A stretch of 33,843 nt of DNA from the NCBI GenBank assembly GCA_022340285.1, contig JAJDOG010000053.1, forward strand, positions 1 to 33,843. The letters run 5' to 3'. The stretch's first letter is position 1; each line of letters opens with the position of its first letter. This stretch comes from Betaproteobacteria bacterium. GTDB taxonomy: Bacteria > Pseudomonadota > Gammaproteobacteria > Burkholderiales > SG8-39. The position numbers were made by a program, and so were the translations under genes. Positions 8,073 to 16,319 of the stretch are shown here, piece after piece. The notes beneath the pieces were generated by a model. The model was given only the letters and a program-made list of their open reading frames with translations, made no database searches and was not told the DNA's origin.

Positions 8073-9055
8073 CAGTTCGTTCGAGCATCCCTGCGGAAAG
8101 CCTTGCCCAGGCAGTCCAGGCCCTCACCGCAATGCGCGCGGAGATCGCAAAGGCCATGGTCGGGCAGGCCGACGTTGTCGAGCAGGCACTCGTCGCACTG
8201 CTCGCAGGCGGACACGTGCTGATCGAGGGTGTCCCGGGACTCGGCAAGACGCTCCTCGTTCGCGCGCTCGCGCGCACGTTCGACGGGCACTTCGGCCGAA
8301 TCCAGTTCACCCCGGACCTCATGCCTGCGGACGTGACCGGCCACACGCTCTACGATCAAGGCACGCGCCAGTTCACCACGCGGCGCGGACCGGTATTCAC
8401 CAATATCCTCCTGGCCGACGAGATCAACCGTGCGCCGGCCAAGACCCAGGCCGCCCTGCTCGAGGTCATGCAGGAAGGCCAGGTCACGATCGAAGGCGAA
8501 CCGCACCCGCTCACGTTGCCCTTCATGGTGCTTGCGACCCAGAACCCGATCGAGCAGGAAGGTACCTACGCGCTCCCCGAGGCGCAGCTCGATCGCTTTC
8601 TGCTCAAGATCCGCATGGACTACCCGCCGGCGGACGAGGAAGCCCAGATGGTGAAGCGAGTGACGACGGGTCATGTCGGCGAACGCCTGAACGTCGACGC
8701 GGTCGCACCGCTCATCAAGCCGTCGACGGTGCTGAGCTTGCAAAGCATCGCTGCCGCCGTCGTCGTGGACGACCATGTAACGGACTACGCGGTGCGCATC
8801 GTCCGAGCAACGCGCACCTGGAACGGCGTCGCGATGGGCTGCGGACCGCGCGGCGGCATTGCGCTGGTGCGTGCCGCACGCGCCATGGCGCTGCTTGCCG
8901 GTCGCGATTTCGCGACCCCGGACGATGTCAAGCGCATCGCGCCGGCCGCGTTGCGGCATCGCATGCTTCCTGCGCCCGAGCTCGAGATCGAAGGCCATAC
9001 CAGCGACTCGATCCTGAAGTCGCTGCTCGGGCAGGTGGAAGCGCCGCGCACGTGA
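8069..9055 (+). CDS. MoxR-family AAA+ ATPase
   Basis: This 328-residue protein begins at an ATG overlapping the DUF4350 stop, with AAGGAG upstream. Walker A is GVPGLGKT (residues 54-61). Walker B is ILLADEINR (113-121) and is followed by the MoxR signature APAKTQAALLEVMQE. Sensor 1 is ATQNP, the family motif EGTYALPEAQLDRF is intact, and the C-terminal lid ends in ALRHRMLP. MoxR ATPases act as chaperones that insert cofactors or assemble complexes, usually with VWA/DUF58 partners. The adjoining DUF58 gene is the expected partner. All catalytic residues are present, so an active ATPase is inferred. Confidence 0.96.
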   Translation: MTVRSSIPAESLAQAVQALTAMRAEIAKAMVGQADVVEQALVALLAGGHVLIEGVPGLGKTLLVRALARTFDGHFGRIQFTPDLMPADVTGHTLYDQGTRQFTTRRGPVFTNILLADEINRAPAKTQAALLEVMQEGQVTIEGEPHPLTLPFMVLATQNPIEQEGTYALPEAQLDRFLLKIRMDYPPADEEAQMVKRVTTGHVGERLNVDAVAPLIKPSTVLSLQSIAAAVVVDDHVTDYAVRIVRATRTWNGVAMGCGPRGGIALVRAARAMALLAGRDFATPDDVKRIAPAALRHRMLPAPELEIEGHTSDSILKSLLGQVEAPRT

Positions 9056-10398
9056 CACCGGCTCCCGCGCTGCCGGCACGCCGTTTTCGGCCGCTCGTCC
9101 CCGCGACGCGGCTTCTGTGGCTCGTCGGCCTCGCCCTCGCTGCCGCGCTCGCCGCTTCGATTGACCCTGATTTCCTGCCGGCGTGGACCGTCCTTGCCGT
9201 TGCGCTCTTTGTGGTGGCGCTCGCGGACCTGGTCGCCGCATTCCGGGCGGCAGCGCCCGCCGCGCGCCGCGAAGTGCCCGGCTCGCTTCCCCTCGGCGTG
9301 CGCGACGAGATATCGCTGCGGTTTGCGAACGAGGCCGCGCACCCGATCACGCTGGATGCGTACGACCATCATCCGCCCGGCTTCGAGACCGAAGGCCTGC
9401 CCCAGCGCGTGACCGTGCCGGCGCACGGCTGGGCGGCGCTGCGCTACGCGGTGCGCCCCGTAGAGAGAGGCGTCGCCCACTTCGGACAAGTGGAGACGCG
9501 TATCGCCTCGCCGCTCGGCCTCTGGCTGCGCACCCGCTATCTGGGCGAGGAATGCGACGTACGGGTCTACCCGAACTTCGCGGCGCTGACCGGCTACGCG
9601 CTCATGGCGACCGACAACCGTCTTTCGCAACTCGGCGTGCTGCAGCGGCGCCGGCGCGGCGAGGGTCTCGACTTTCATCAGCTCCGCGAATACCGCGAGG
9701 GAGATGTGCCGCGCCAGATCGACTGGAAAGCGACGGCCCGCACCGTGAAGCTCGTGTCGCGCGAGTATCAGGATGAGCGCGACCAGCAGGTGCTGCTCGT
9801 CGTCGATTGCGGGCGGCGCATGAGCGCGAGGGACGGCGAGCTATCGCACTTCGATCACGTGCTGAACGCCGCGCTGCTCGTCGCCTACGTGTCCCTGCGG
9901 CAGGGCGACGCGGTGGGTCTCATGACGATGAGCGGGGAGCGGCGCTATCTCGCGCCGCGCAAGTCGCAGGCCACGATCAACTTGATCCTGAACCGCGTGT
10001 TCGATTTACAGCCCTCGCTCGCCGCGTCGGATTACTACGACGCGGCCCTCGAGGTGATGAAACGCTTTCGCAAACGCACGCTTATCATCATCCTGTCGAA
10101 CATGCGGGACGAAGACGACGACACGCTCGGCCCGGCGCTGCGACTGCTGCAGTCGCGCCACCTCGTGCTGTTCGCGTCGCTCCGCGAGAATATCCTCACG
10201 CGTGCGCTGGCCGCCCGGGTCGACACGTTCGAACGCGCGCTCACGCACGCTGCGGCGGCGGGCTATCTCGGCGCCCGCGAGCTCGCCTTCAAGAGAATCG
10301 AGAAGGGCGGTGCCGTCTGCCTCGACGTCGAGCCGGAAGATTTGCCGATAGCGCTCGTCAACCGATATCTCGATATCAAGCGAAGCGGACGACTCTAG
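9052..10398 (+). CDS. DUF58 domain protein (VWA-like), MoxR partner
   Basis: The GTG start overlaps the MoxR stop (GTGA). The 448-residue product has two N-terminal membrane helices (residues about 18-58), a beta-rich middle region, and the DUF58 signature GEGLDFHQLREYREGDVPRQ-IDW at about residues 203-225. A von Willebrand A-like domain follows, starting at LLVVDCGRRMS. The metal-ion-dependent adhesion motif would be DxSxS; here it reads D-C-G-R-R-M-S, so the metal site is probably altered. DUF58 proteins are found beside MoxR almost universally and are thought to be the client or adaptor of the ATPase at the membrane. It is the last gene of the overlapping run; the repeat-rich gap follows. 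Confidence 0.92.
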   Translation: MTPAPALPARRFRPLVPATRLLWLVGLALAAALAASIDPDFLPAWTVLAVALFVVALADLVAAFRAAAPAARREVPGSLPLGVRDEISLRFANEAAHPITLDAYDHHPPGFETEGLPQRVTVPAHGWAALRYAVRPVERGVAHFGQVETRIASPLGLWLRTRYLGEECDVRVYPNFAALTGYALMATDNRLSQLGVLQRRRRGEGLDFHQLREYREGDVPRQIDWKATARTVKLVSREYQDERDQQVLLVVDCGRRMSARDGELSHFDHVLNAALLVAYVSLRQGDAVGLMTMSGERRYLAPRKSQATINLILNRVFDLQPSLAASDYYDAALEVMKRFRKRTLIIILSNMRDEDDDTLGPALRLLQSRHLVLFASLRENILTRALAARVDTFERALTHAAAAGYLGARELAFKRIEKGGAVCLDVEPEDLPIALVNRYLDIKRSGRL

Positions 10399-10407
10399 AG
10401 CTCACTT

Positions 10408-10515
10408 GAACGTCACGAACAGGAGGGAACCGGCTGGTTCCTTCAAGAGCAGAGCCGGAACGTCACGAACAGGAGGGAACCGGCTGGTTCCCTCCTGTTA
10501 CCCTCCTTCCCGCTA
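10408..10515 (+). repeat. Tandem direct repeat and palindromic dispersed element, copy A
   Basis: A 34-base unit occurs at 10408-10441 and again, identical, at 10458-10491, exactly 50 bases apart. The second copy continues into a perfect 14-bp hairpin, AACAGGAGGGAACC at 10468-10481 and its complement at 10486-10499 with a GGCT loop, and then the 19-base tail GTTACCCTCCTTCCCGCTA. The 48 bases 10468-10515 recur on the other strand at 31769-31816 with one difference. The first unit also lies between CTTGAA (10405-10410) and TTCAAG (10442-10447). The position just after the DUF58 stop means the hairpin could also end transcription. Confidence 0.9.
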
Positions 10516-10565
10516 GGAGGTGTCGTCCTTCGGGGGAAAGCGCTGTGCCGCGTCGATAGGTTTTT

Positions 10566-10611
10566 CCCCTCCTTTTCAAGGAGGGGTGGCTGCGAAGCAG
10601 CCGGGGTGGTT
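10566..10611 (+). repeat. REP-like palindromic repeat, single module
   Basis: CCCCTCCTTTTCAAGGAGGGG forms a hairpin at 10566-10586 (CCCCTCC paired with GGAGGGG). A second small hairpin, GGCTGCGAAGCAGCC, lies at 10588-10602, and the element ends with GGGGTGGTT. The same three-part arrangement occurs twice, in inverted orientation, at 33624-33737. The stem of the first hairpin and the flank are conserved while the second stem varies in sequence but keeps its pairing, the usual sign of a structure-conserved interspersed repeat. It precedes the LrgA-like gene by about 36 bases. Confidence 0.85.
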
Positions 10612-10647
10612 CCCCCTCATTCGTCATTCACACGATAGACTCGCGCC

Positions 10648-11004
10648 ATGCTCGCGGCGATCACGCTGCTCCTCGTCTACCAGCTCCTCGGCGAAGTCGT
10701 CGCGCTGGTCTTCGCCCTTCCCATACCTGGCCCGGTGATCGGGTTCGCGGCGCTTTTTCTGACCCTCGTCGCACGTGGCACGGTGAGCGACGGGCTGCGC
10801 GACACCGCAAACGGCCTGCTTGCTCATCTGTCGCTGCTGTTCGTACCCGCCGGGGTCGGCGTAATGGCGCACCTCGGGCGGCTACGGGAAGAATGGGAGC
10901 CGATCACCGCGGCGCTCGTCGTCAGCACGGCGGTCACCATCGGCGTGACGGCGCTCGTGATGCAGGCTCTCATCCGCTGGAAGCAGAGACGTAGCAGCCG
11001 ATGA
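10648..11004 (+). CDS. CidA/LrgA-family holin-like protein
   Basis: This 118-residue protein has four membrane helices and the LrgA/CidA core: ITLLLVYQLLGEVVALVFALPIPGPVIGF near the N-terminus, then LLAHLSLLFVPAGVGVMAHL. The motifs PIPGPVIG and LFVPAGVGVM are diagnostic of the family. These small membrane proteins are compared with phage holins and act with LrgB/CidB proteins in murein hydrolase control, programmed lysis or pyruvate transport in Staphylococcus and Bacillus. The C-terminus is basic (RWKQRRSSR). The stop overlaps the LrgB start as ATGA. No strong Shine-Dalgarno sequence is visible. Confidence 0.93.
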   Translation: MLAAITLLLVYQLLGEVVALVFALPIPGPVIGFAALFLTLVARGTVSDGLRDTANGLLAHLSLLFVPAGVGVMAHLGRLREEWEPITAALVVSTAVTIGVTALVMQALIRWKQRRSSR

Positions 11005-11732
11005 CTCCAAAGCTGACCGACATCTGGGTCTACCTCTCCGCCTCGCCGCTGCTCGGCCTCACGATCACGCTCGTCACCTACCAGGGCGCGTACTGGATCT
11101 ACAAGCGCGCGAACTTCCACCCGCTTCTGAATCCGGTCGCCCTTTCAGTTGCCGCGCTGGTGGCGCTGCTCAAGGTCACCGACACGCCCTACCAGACCTA
11201 CTTCGACGGTGCACAGTTCGTGCACTTCCTGCTCGGGCCGGCGACGGTCGCGCTCGCGATCCCGCTCTACGCCCAGCTCGACAAGCTGAAGGCGGCGTGG
11301 CTGCCACTCGCTGGCGCACTCGCCGCCGGCTCGGCGGTCGCGATTGCGTCGGCCGTCGGCGTTGCGTGGCTGCTCGGCGCCGATCGAACGACGCTCGTGT
11401 CGATCGCTCCGAAATCGGTCACGACGCCTATCGCGATGGGCATCACCGAGAAGCTCGGCGGGTTGCCTTCGCTCACCGCCGTGCTGGTGGTCTCGACCGG
11501 AATCCTCGGCGCGGTCATGGCGAAGTATGTTCTCGACGCGTTGCGCATCAAGGATCTCAGCGTGCGGGGATTCGCGGTCGGACTTGCCGCACACGGCATC
11601 GGCACGGCGCGCGCATTCCAGGTGAGCGAGGAAGCCGGCGCGTTCGCCGGGCTCGCAATGGGCCTGAACGGACTGGCGACGTCGGTGCTTTTCCCGGCGC
11701 TCGTCTGGCTCGCAGGCTGGCGATCACTCTGA
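11001..11732 (+). CDS. LrgB/CidB-family membrane protein
   Basis: This 243-residue polytopic protein has the LrgB family's helices and motifs: HPLLNPVALSVAAL, FLLGPATVALAIPLY, SIAPKSVTTPIAMGI and GLAAHGIGTARAF. It follows the LrgA-like gene with a four-base overlap, the standard pair. LrgB-type proteins are inner-membrane partners in control of autolysis and, in some bacteria, 3-hydroxypropionate or pyruvate export. The large STAND/SARP regulator begins 63 bases downstream in the same direction, so it could be read from the same transcript or from its own promoter near 11735. The ligand is unknown. Confidence 0.94.
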   Translation: MTPKLTDIWVYLSASPLLGLTITLVTYQGAYWIYKRANFHPLLNPVALSVAALVALLKVTDTPYQTYFDGAQFVHFLLGPATVALAIPLYAQLDKLKAAWLPLAGALAAGSAVAIASAVGVAWLLGADRTTLVSIAPKSVTTPIAMGITEKLGGLPSLTAVLVVSTGILGAVMAKYVLDALRIKDLSVRGFAVGLAAHGIGTARAFQVSEEAGAFAGLAMGLNGLATSVLFPALVWLAGWRSL

Positions 11733-11734
11733 TC

Positions 11735-11740
11735 TAGAAT
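11735..11740 (+). promoter_or_regulatory. Candidate -10 element for the STAND/SARP regulator
   Basis: TAGAAT lies just after the LrgB stop and 55 bases before the regulator ATG, matching five of six bases of the sigma-70 -10 box. No convincing -35 box is found at the right distance, so this is a weak call. Confidence 0.25.
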
Positions 11741-11795
11741 CAGCCCGATTCGCGGAACGATCGCTGCAGGCGGAACCGAGGGAGGCCGCCAGCGG

Positions 11796-14700
11796 ATGAA
11801 GCCCAAAGGTGTTTCACTCGCCAAGACGGCGCGCCCGAGCTTTGCCGGCATCTTGCCGCGCGATCGGCTGTTCGCGAGACTCGACGCGGCGCGCGCGAAC
11901 CGGGCCATCTGGGTGACCGGCCCACCGGGAGCGGGGAAGACATCGCTCATCGCGAGTTACCTCGAGCGCCGTAAGCTGCGCTCGCTGTGGTATCAGCTCG
12001 ACGAGAGCGACACCGACGCGGCGTCCTTTTTCTATCACCTCGACCTCGCCGTCGCGGAACAGCCTAAGGGGAAGGCGGGGAAGGCGCCCCCGCTGCCGCG
12101 GCTCACGCCCGAATACCAGTCCGGGCTGCCGGCGTTCATCAAGCGCTACGCCGAAGCGGTATTTCAGCGGCTCGGCAAGGAGTTCGTGGTCGTGTTCGAC
12201 GGGTATCACGATGTCCCGGCTCAGTCGCAGTTCCATGAGCTCATGCGCGACGGGCTCGAGGTGGTGCCGCCCGGCGGCTGCGTCATCATCATCAGCCGCG
12301 CGGACCCGCCGCCGATCATGGCGCGCCTGCGCGTGAGCCAGGGAATGACGGTGATCGGATGGGACGACGTGCGGCTGACGCGGGAGGAATCCGACGCGAT
12401 CGCCGCGAGCCGCGGCCACGTCCTTCCGGAGGAAGCACGTTCCGAGCTCTACGCCCGCACGCAAGGCTGGACCGCGGGCCTGATCCTGCTGCTCGAGCAC
12501 GCGAGCGGGCAGGACGCGCTCGACACACCGGCCGATTTCGACACACCGCAGCTCGTCTTCGATTACCTGGCAGGCGAGATCTTCCAGAAGGCGGACAAAC
12601 ATACCCGTGCGCTGCTGCTCAGCACAGCGTACCTGTCCCACATGACGGCCAACATGGCCCGCGAGCTTTCCGGCCAGGAAGACGCCGGCACGCGGCTGGC
12701 GGAGATGCACCGCAACAACTACTTCGTCATGCTGATGCGGGCAAGCCCGCCGGCGATCTACCAGATCCATCCGCTCATGCACGAGTTCCTCCTGACGCAG
12801 GCGCGCGAGACGCTGCCCGCGGAGCAGAGGACCGCGCTGCAACGCAGGTCGGCTGAGCTCCTCGAGTCCGAGGGCCAACTCGTCGAGGCGGCCGCGCTCC
12901 TTCGCGAGACGGAGGACTGGATCGCGCTCGTCGGGCTGATCGAGCGGCATGGCGAGGAGATGGCGAATCGCGCGATGGGACTCACGCTGAGGCGCTGGGT
13001 CGAAGCGCTCCCCCGCAGCGTTCTCGAACGGCATCCCTGGGTGACCTATTGGCTGGCGGCGAGCGTGACGCCGGTTTCGCCGCGCGAAGGGCGAATCATG
13101 TACGAGCAGGCCTTCGAGCTCTTCTCGCGGCAGGCGCAGCCGGACGTGCGGGGACTCGCCCTCGCCGCGTCGGGCGCGATGGACGCGATCCTGTACGAGC
13201 TCGACGACTTCTCGCTCCTCGACCGCTGGATCGGGTTGCTCGAGCGCCTGCTGCGCGAGCATCCGGACATCACCACGGGCGCCGTCGAAGCACGGCTGAC
13301 GAGCAGTCTGTTTACGTCGATGGTGATGCGCCAGCCGCATCACGCCGATCTCGAGCACTGGGTGGAGCGCGCCTACCGGGCGTCGCGCGAGCAGCCCGAC
13401 GCGGGTGTGCGCATGTCAGTGGAACCACGCGTGGCCATCAGCATTCTCTGGGCTGGACACTACCCGAAGACGCGCGAAGTGATCGACGGCATGCGGCCGC
13501 TCGTCGCGACGGCGGACGTTTCCGCGTTCGCCCGCACGATGCTGAAGCTAGTGGAAGCGATGTATTGCATGCACACGTCGAATCTCGAAGGCTGCCTCGC
13601 GGCCGTCCGCGAAGGGCGCGAGATCGAGCGTGCCGCGGGTGCGCACGTGCATACCGGGCAGCTGCTCGCCTACGCGGCAGGCGGCGCGCTGATGGTCGGC
13701 GAGCTCGACATTGCGGGATCGTACCTGGCGGAACTTGCCGAGCTGCCCGGCGACAAACCCAGATTCGACCAGTGTCTCTACTATCTGTTTTCCACCTGGC
13801 ACGCGCTTGCCAGCGGAGACAAGCTTGCGGCGTACCGGCACCAGTACCGCGCGCTGCGCGTTGCAATCGAGGTCGGCTCACCGTATTTCGAGGCGCTCTG
13901 CCGGCTCGCATCGGGCCAAGTCCTCTTCGAGAGCGGCGAGGAGCGCAACGCCATGTCGCATTTCCAGCGCCTCTACGAGATCGCGCGGGAGATCGACAAC
14001 CCGCTGCTCGAGTTCACCGGGTTGATAGGGTTCGCCTGCACGATCCCCGAGCGCGGCGGCCGGCCGCGGACCGGTTCGTGGGCGATGCGCCGGGCACTCG
14101 AAATCGGCATGCCGCGCGGCTTCACCGCGTTCATCCTGTGGCGCCCCGAGCCCTTGGCGCGTCTTTGCAGCCAGGCGCTGGAAGCGGGCATCGATCCGCG
14201 CTACGTCGCGGAGATCATCCGGGCGCGCAGCCTGAAGCTGGACGCGGTCCGTCACCCGCTCGCCGAATGGCCGTGGCCGCTGCGGATCCATACGCTGGGT
14301 CGCTTCCGTCTGGAGAAGGGCGATCGCGAGATCGTATTTACCGGCAAGGGCCACCGCAAGCCGCTCGAGCTCTTGAAGGCGCTCGTTGCGAGCGGCGGCC
14401 GGCAGGTGAGCGACGCGAACCTCGCCGAAGCGGTATGGCCGCGCGTCGAGGGCGACTCGGCGCACCGCTCGTTCACGACGAACCTCCATCGCCTGCGCAA
14501 ACTGCTCGGCGAAGACCGGGTGCTGCCACTCGCGGAAGGCAAGCTGAGCCTGGACGGCAATTACGTATGGGTCGACACCTGGGCTTTCGAACAGGCGACG
14601 AGCCAGCTCGAGCAGATGCTGCGCGATCCCCACGGGCGAGCGACGCCCGAGCGCCTGGCGGCGCTCGGCGATCGCGTGCTGGCGCTCTACTCCGGACCAT

Positions 14701-15032
14701 TCCTCGCGCACGAACCCGATGCGCCATGGAGCCTTGCGATGCGCGATCGGCTGCGCGCTCGGTTCGTGCGGTCGGTCGGCGCGCTGTGCCGCCAATGGGA
14801 GCGGATCGGCGAGGCCGAGCGCGCCGTCGCGCACTACGAGCGCGCGCTGGAAGTTGACGATCTTGCAGAAAGCTTCTATCGCGGGCTCATGCAATGCCAC
14901 GCGGCGCGCGGCCGGCGCGCGGAGGCGGTAGAGGTCTACAGCCGCTGCCGCAAGACGCTCGCTGCCCGCCTCGCCGTCGAGCCCTCGCCGGAGACCCGGG
15001 CAATCTACGAGCGCCTTGTCGCAGCGCGGTGA
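11796..15032 (+). CDS. Large STAND-type transcriptional regulator with SARP-like wHTH and BTAD
   Basis: This 1078-residue protein is built of three parts. The N-terminal MalT-like NTPase has Walker A GPPGAGKT (residues 42-49) and a Walker B-like strand FVVVFDGYHD (about 130-139). A long alpha-helical/TPR-like middle (about 350-820) follows. The C-terminal winged helix starts at about 828 (IHTLGRFRLEKG), with recognition region NLAEAVWPRVEGDSAHRSF and HRLRKLLGE, followed by a bacterial transcriptional activation domain (about 930-1075, including AERAVAHYERALEVDDLAES). MalT-type regulators bind a signal molecule and ATP before acting on DNA. The usual C-terminal LuxR helix-turn-helix is replaced here by an AfsR/SARP type. 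GGGAGG lies about ten bases before the ATG. Possible targets are the adjacent LrgAB pair and the lipoprotein; the signal is unknown. Confidence 0.9.
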   Translation: MKPKGVSLAKTARPSFAGILPRDRLFARLDAARANRAIWVTGPPGAGKTSLIASYLERRKLRSLWYQLDESDTDAASFFYHLDLAVAEQPKGKAGKAPPLPRLTPEYQSGLPAFIKRYAEAVFQRLGKEFVVVFDGYHDVPAQSQFHELMRDGLEVVPPGGCVIIISRADPPPIMARLRVSQGMTVIGWDDVRLTREESDAIAASRGHVLPEEARSELYARTQGWTAGLILLLEHASGQDALDTPADFDTPQLVFDYLAGEIFQKADKHTRALLLSTAYLSHMTANMARELSGQEDAGTRLAEMHRNNYFVMLMRASPPAIYQIHPLMHEFLLTQARETLPAEQRTALQRRSAELLESEGQLVEAAALLRETEDWIALVGLIERHGEEMANRAMGLTLRRWVEALPRSVLERHPWVTYWLAASVTPVSPREGRIMYEQAFELFSRQAQPDVRGLALAASGAMDAILYELDDFSLLDRWIGLLERLLREHPDITTGAVEARLTSSLFTSMVMRQPHHADLEHWVERAYRASREQPDAGVRMSVEPRVAISILWAGHYPKTREVIDGMRPLVATADVSAFARTMLKLVEAMYCMHTSNLEGCLAAVREGREIERAAGAHVHTGQLLAYAAGGALMVGELDIAGSYLAELAELPGDKPRFDQCLYYLFSTWHALASGDKLAAYRHQYRALRVAIEVGSPYFEALCRLASGQVLFESGEERNAMSHFQRLYEIAREIDNPLLEFTGLIGFACTIPERGGRPRTGSWAMRRALEIGMPRGFTAFILWRPEPLARLCSQALEAGIDPRYVAEIIRARSLKLDAVRHPLAEWPWPLRIHTLGRFRLEKGDREIVFTGKGHRKPLELLKALVASGGRQVSDANLAEAVWPRVEGDSAHRSFTTNLHRLRKLLGEDRVLPLAEGKLSLDGNYVWVDTWAFEQATSQLEQMLRDPHGRATPERLAALGDRVLALYSGPFLAHEPDAPWSLAMRDRLRARFVRSVGALCRQWERIGEAERAVAHYERALEVDDLAESFYRGLMQCHAARGRRAEAVEVYSRCRKTLAARLAVEPSPETRAIYERLVAAR

Positions 15033-15297
15033 TCCCGACGCAACCGATTGAAATCCTTCCGCTTTCCTGCCCCGCTCCGGGACGAGTAAGCCAAGAGTAA
15101 CCCTGGCGTTAGCCAGCCGTCCGCGCCGCGGCGCGACGATGGCCTCGCCCGGTCGCGACGCATCGCTCTCCGGCCCCGCCCGGCCCCCCGTGCGGGACCC
15201 CGGCAAGGGTCTCCTCCCGGAGCGCGTCGCCGAGCGGCCGGGCGCTGCTCTTCCGAAAAGCCCTTTCGGCCAACGGAAACTACTTGCGGAGGTAGAG
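15033..15297. other. 265-base gap between regulator and lipoprotein genes
   Basis: No gene is seen. The gap contains a 14-base perfect GC palindrome, CGCGCCGCGGCGCG, at 15122-15135. A small hairpin lies at 15253-15269 (CCGAAA, loop AGCCC, TTTCGG), 18 bases before the ribosome-binding site of the lipoprotein. The first could be a stop signal after the regulator, the second part of the lipoprotein mRNA leader. An ATG at 15139 in the lipoprotein frame would extend that protein by 53 residues, but these are Pro/Arg-rich and would displace the signal peptide. Confidence 0.5.
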
Positions 15298-16149
15298 ATG
15301 AAGCTTGCACTCAAACGCGTCACCTGCGCCGCGCTCGCGAGCGTCTTCGTGCTGTCGAGCTGCGCGGCGCCCAATTACCCCGGCTATCAGGCCGCCGAGC
15401 GCGGCATGCAAACGTTCGGGACGGGGGTCGGAAACCTGATCCTTGCGCCGGTCATGATCGTGGCGGGGCTGCTGCAGGGGCTGGCATTCCTGCCCTATAC
15501 GGTCGGGCTTGCGCTCGACGACCTCAATCGCGCGCTGCTCAAGGCCCACGCCGTGAGTCTCGACGACTCCTACCGCGCCGCGTACGGTGTTTCGATCCGC
15601 GACCCACGCGTGGATCAGAAGACCGGCCAGGTCAAGGAGGGCGGCTTCGGGTTCGGGCGCTATCGTCCCGGAGCGCTCGCGGATGCGTCGGATGCCTTCC
15701 AGCGCCTGCTCGTCTCCCAAGGCATGCCGGAGGCCGTCGCGCGCCATTACGTCATCGTCGCGGATTACACGCACACCCGCTCGCGCGGCGTGATCCTGCT
15801 CGCGGTGGTGTACCGGCACACCGGCACCGCGCCGTTCCAGGTCACGTCGAAGCACACCGGGATCGTGACCATGTTCCGGCCCGAGAACCTCGGGTGGCGA
15901 AACGCATACGAGCGAGACGCCCAGGGACAACTCATCGACGAGGTCATCGACTGGACGGCGATCGACTATGCGTCGCTGCAGCAGGACAAGCTGGTCGCGA
16001 CGCTGATGGCGATCGGCGCAGAGTCGATCAAGTCCGGCAAGCGTTCGCACGAGTACTGGGCCACAGAGCAGCGCTGGATCGCCGGGCAGACCAGTCAGGT
16101 CATGGCCGAGTCGGCCGGCAAGATCAAGCAGGCGCTCGCCATGAATTAG
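15298..16149 (+). CDS. Predicted outer- or inner-membrane lipoprotein, unknown function
   Basis: The start ATG has a very good ribosome-binding site (CGGAGGTAG). The 283-residue protein has a lipoprotein signal: basic MKLALKR, a hydrophobic stretch, and lipobox LSSC with the lipidated Cys at residue 22. After it comes a hydrophobic segment (GVGNLILAPVMIVAGLLQGLAFLPY) that may insert in or lie on the membrane. A soluble alpha/beta region (about 85-283) follows with conserved-looking blocks such as ARHYVIVADYTHTRSRG and ENLGWRNAYERDAQGQLIDE. I do not recognise the family. Residue +2 is Ala, not Asp, so outer-membrane sorting is likely by the E. coli rule. It stands alone and ends in a gap convergent with the cytochrome gene. 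Confidence 0.82.
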   Translation: MKLALKRVTCAALASVFVLSSCAAPNYPGYQAAERGMQTFGTGVGNLILAPVMIVAGLLQGLAFLPYTVGLALDDLNRALLKAHAVSLDDSYRAAYGVSIRDPRVDQKTGQVKEGGFGFGRYRPGALADASDAFQRLLVSQGMPEAVARHYVIVADYTHTRSRGVILLAVVYRHTGTAPFQVTSKHTGIVTMFRPENLGWRNAYERDAQGQLIDEVIDWTAIDYASLQQDKLVATLMAIGAESIKSGKRSHEYWATEQRWIAGQTSQVMAESAGKIKQALAMN

Positions 16150-16319
16150 CCGCGTCGAACGATCGCCGCCGCCGCTCTCCTCCCGGCGCGGCGTTCCGGC
16201 GGAAGGGGTCAGCACGCGAGGCGTGCCGGGGCTCCTCCCGCCGTTTTCTCGTGCTCTGCTGCTTTTGAGCCGCAGACACACGCGGCATGAGCTGGACTGC
16301 CGCGGTCGCGACGACTGGG
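16150..16319. terminator. Gap between convergent genes with a candidate hairpin
   Basis: The 170 bases separate the converging stops of the lipoprotein and cytochrome genes. GCACGC (16212-16217), loop GAG and GCGTGC (16221-16226) form a six-base hairpin usable from both strands. No T-run follows on either strand, so intrinsic termination is only a possibility. Nothing else is seen. Confidence 0.3.

Noticed and set aside
10408-10491. Two identical 34-base repeats with a 50-base period as a mini CRISPR
   Set aside because: Only two units, a 16-base spacer, an internal hairpin shared with a distant dispersed copy, and no cas genes nearby.
13049-14857. 602-residue open frame inside the large regulator gene
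   Set aside because: An Arg/Ala-rich shadow frame; the other frame carries continuous domain motifs from 11796 to 15032.
15139-15297. N-terminal extension of the lipoprotein from ATG 15139
   Set aside because: The extension is Pro/Arg-rich and would bury the signal peptide and lipobox; the ATG at 15298 has a strong ribosome-binding site.
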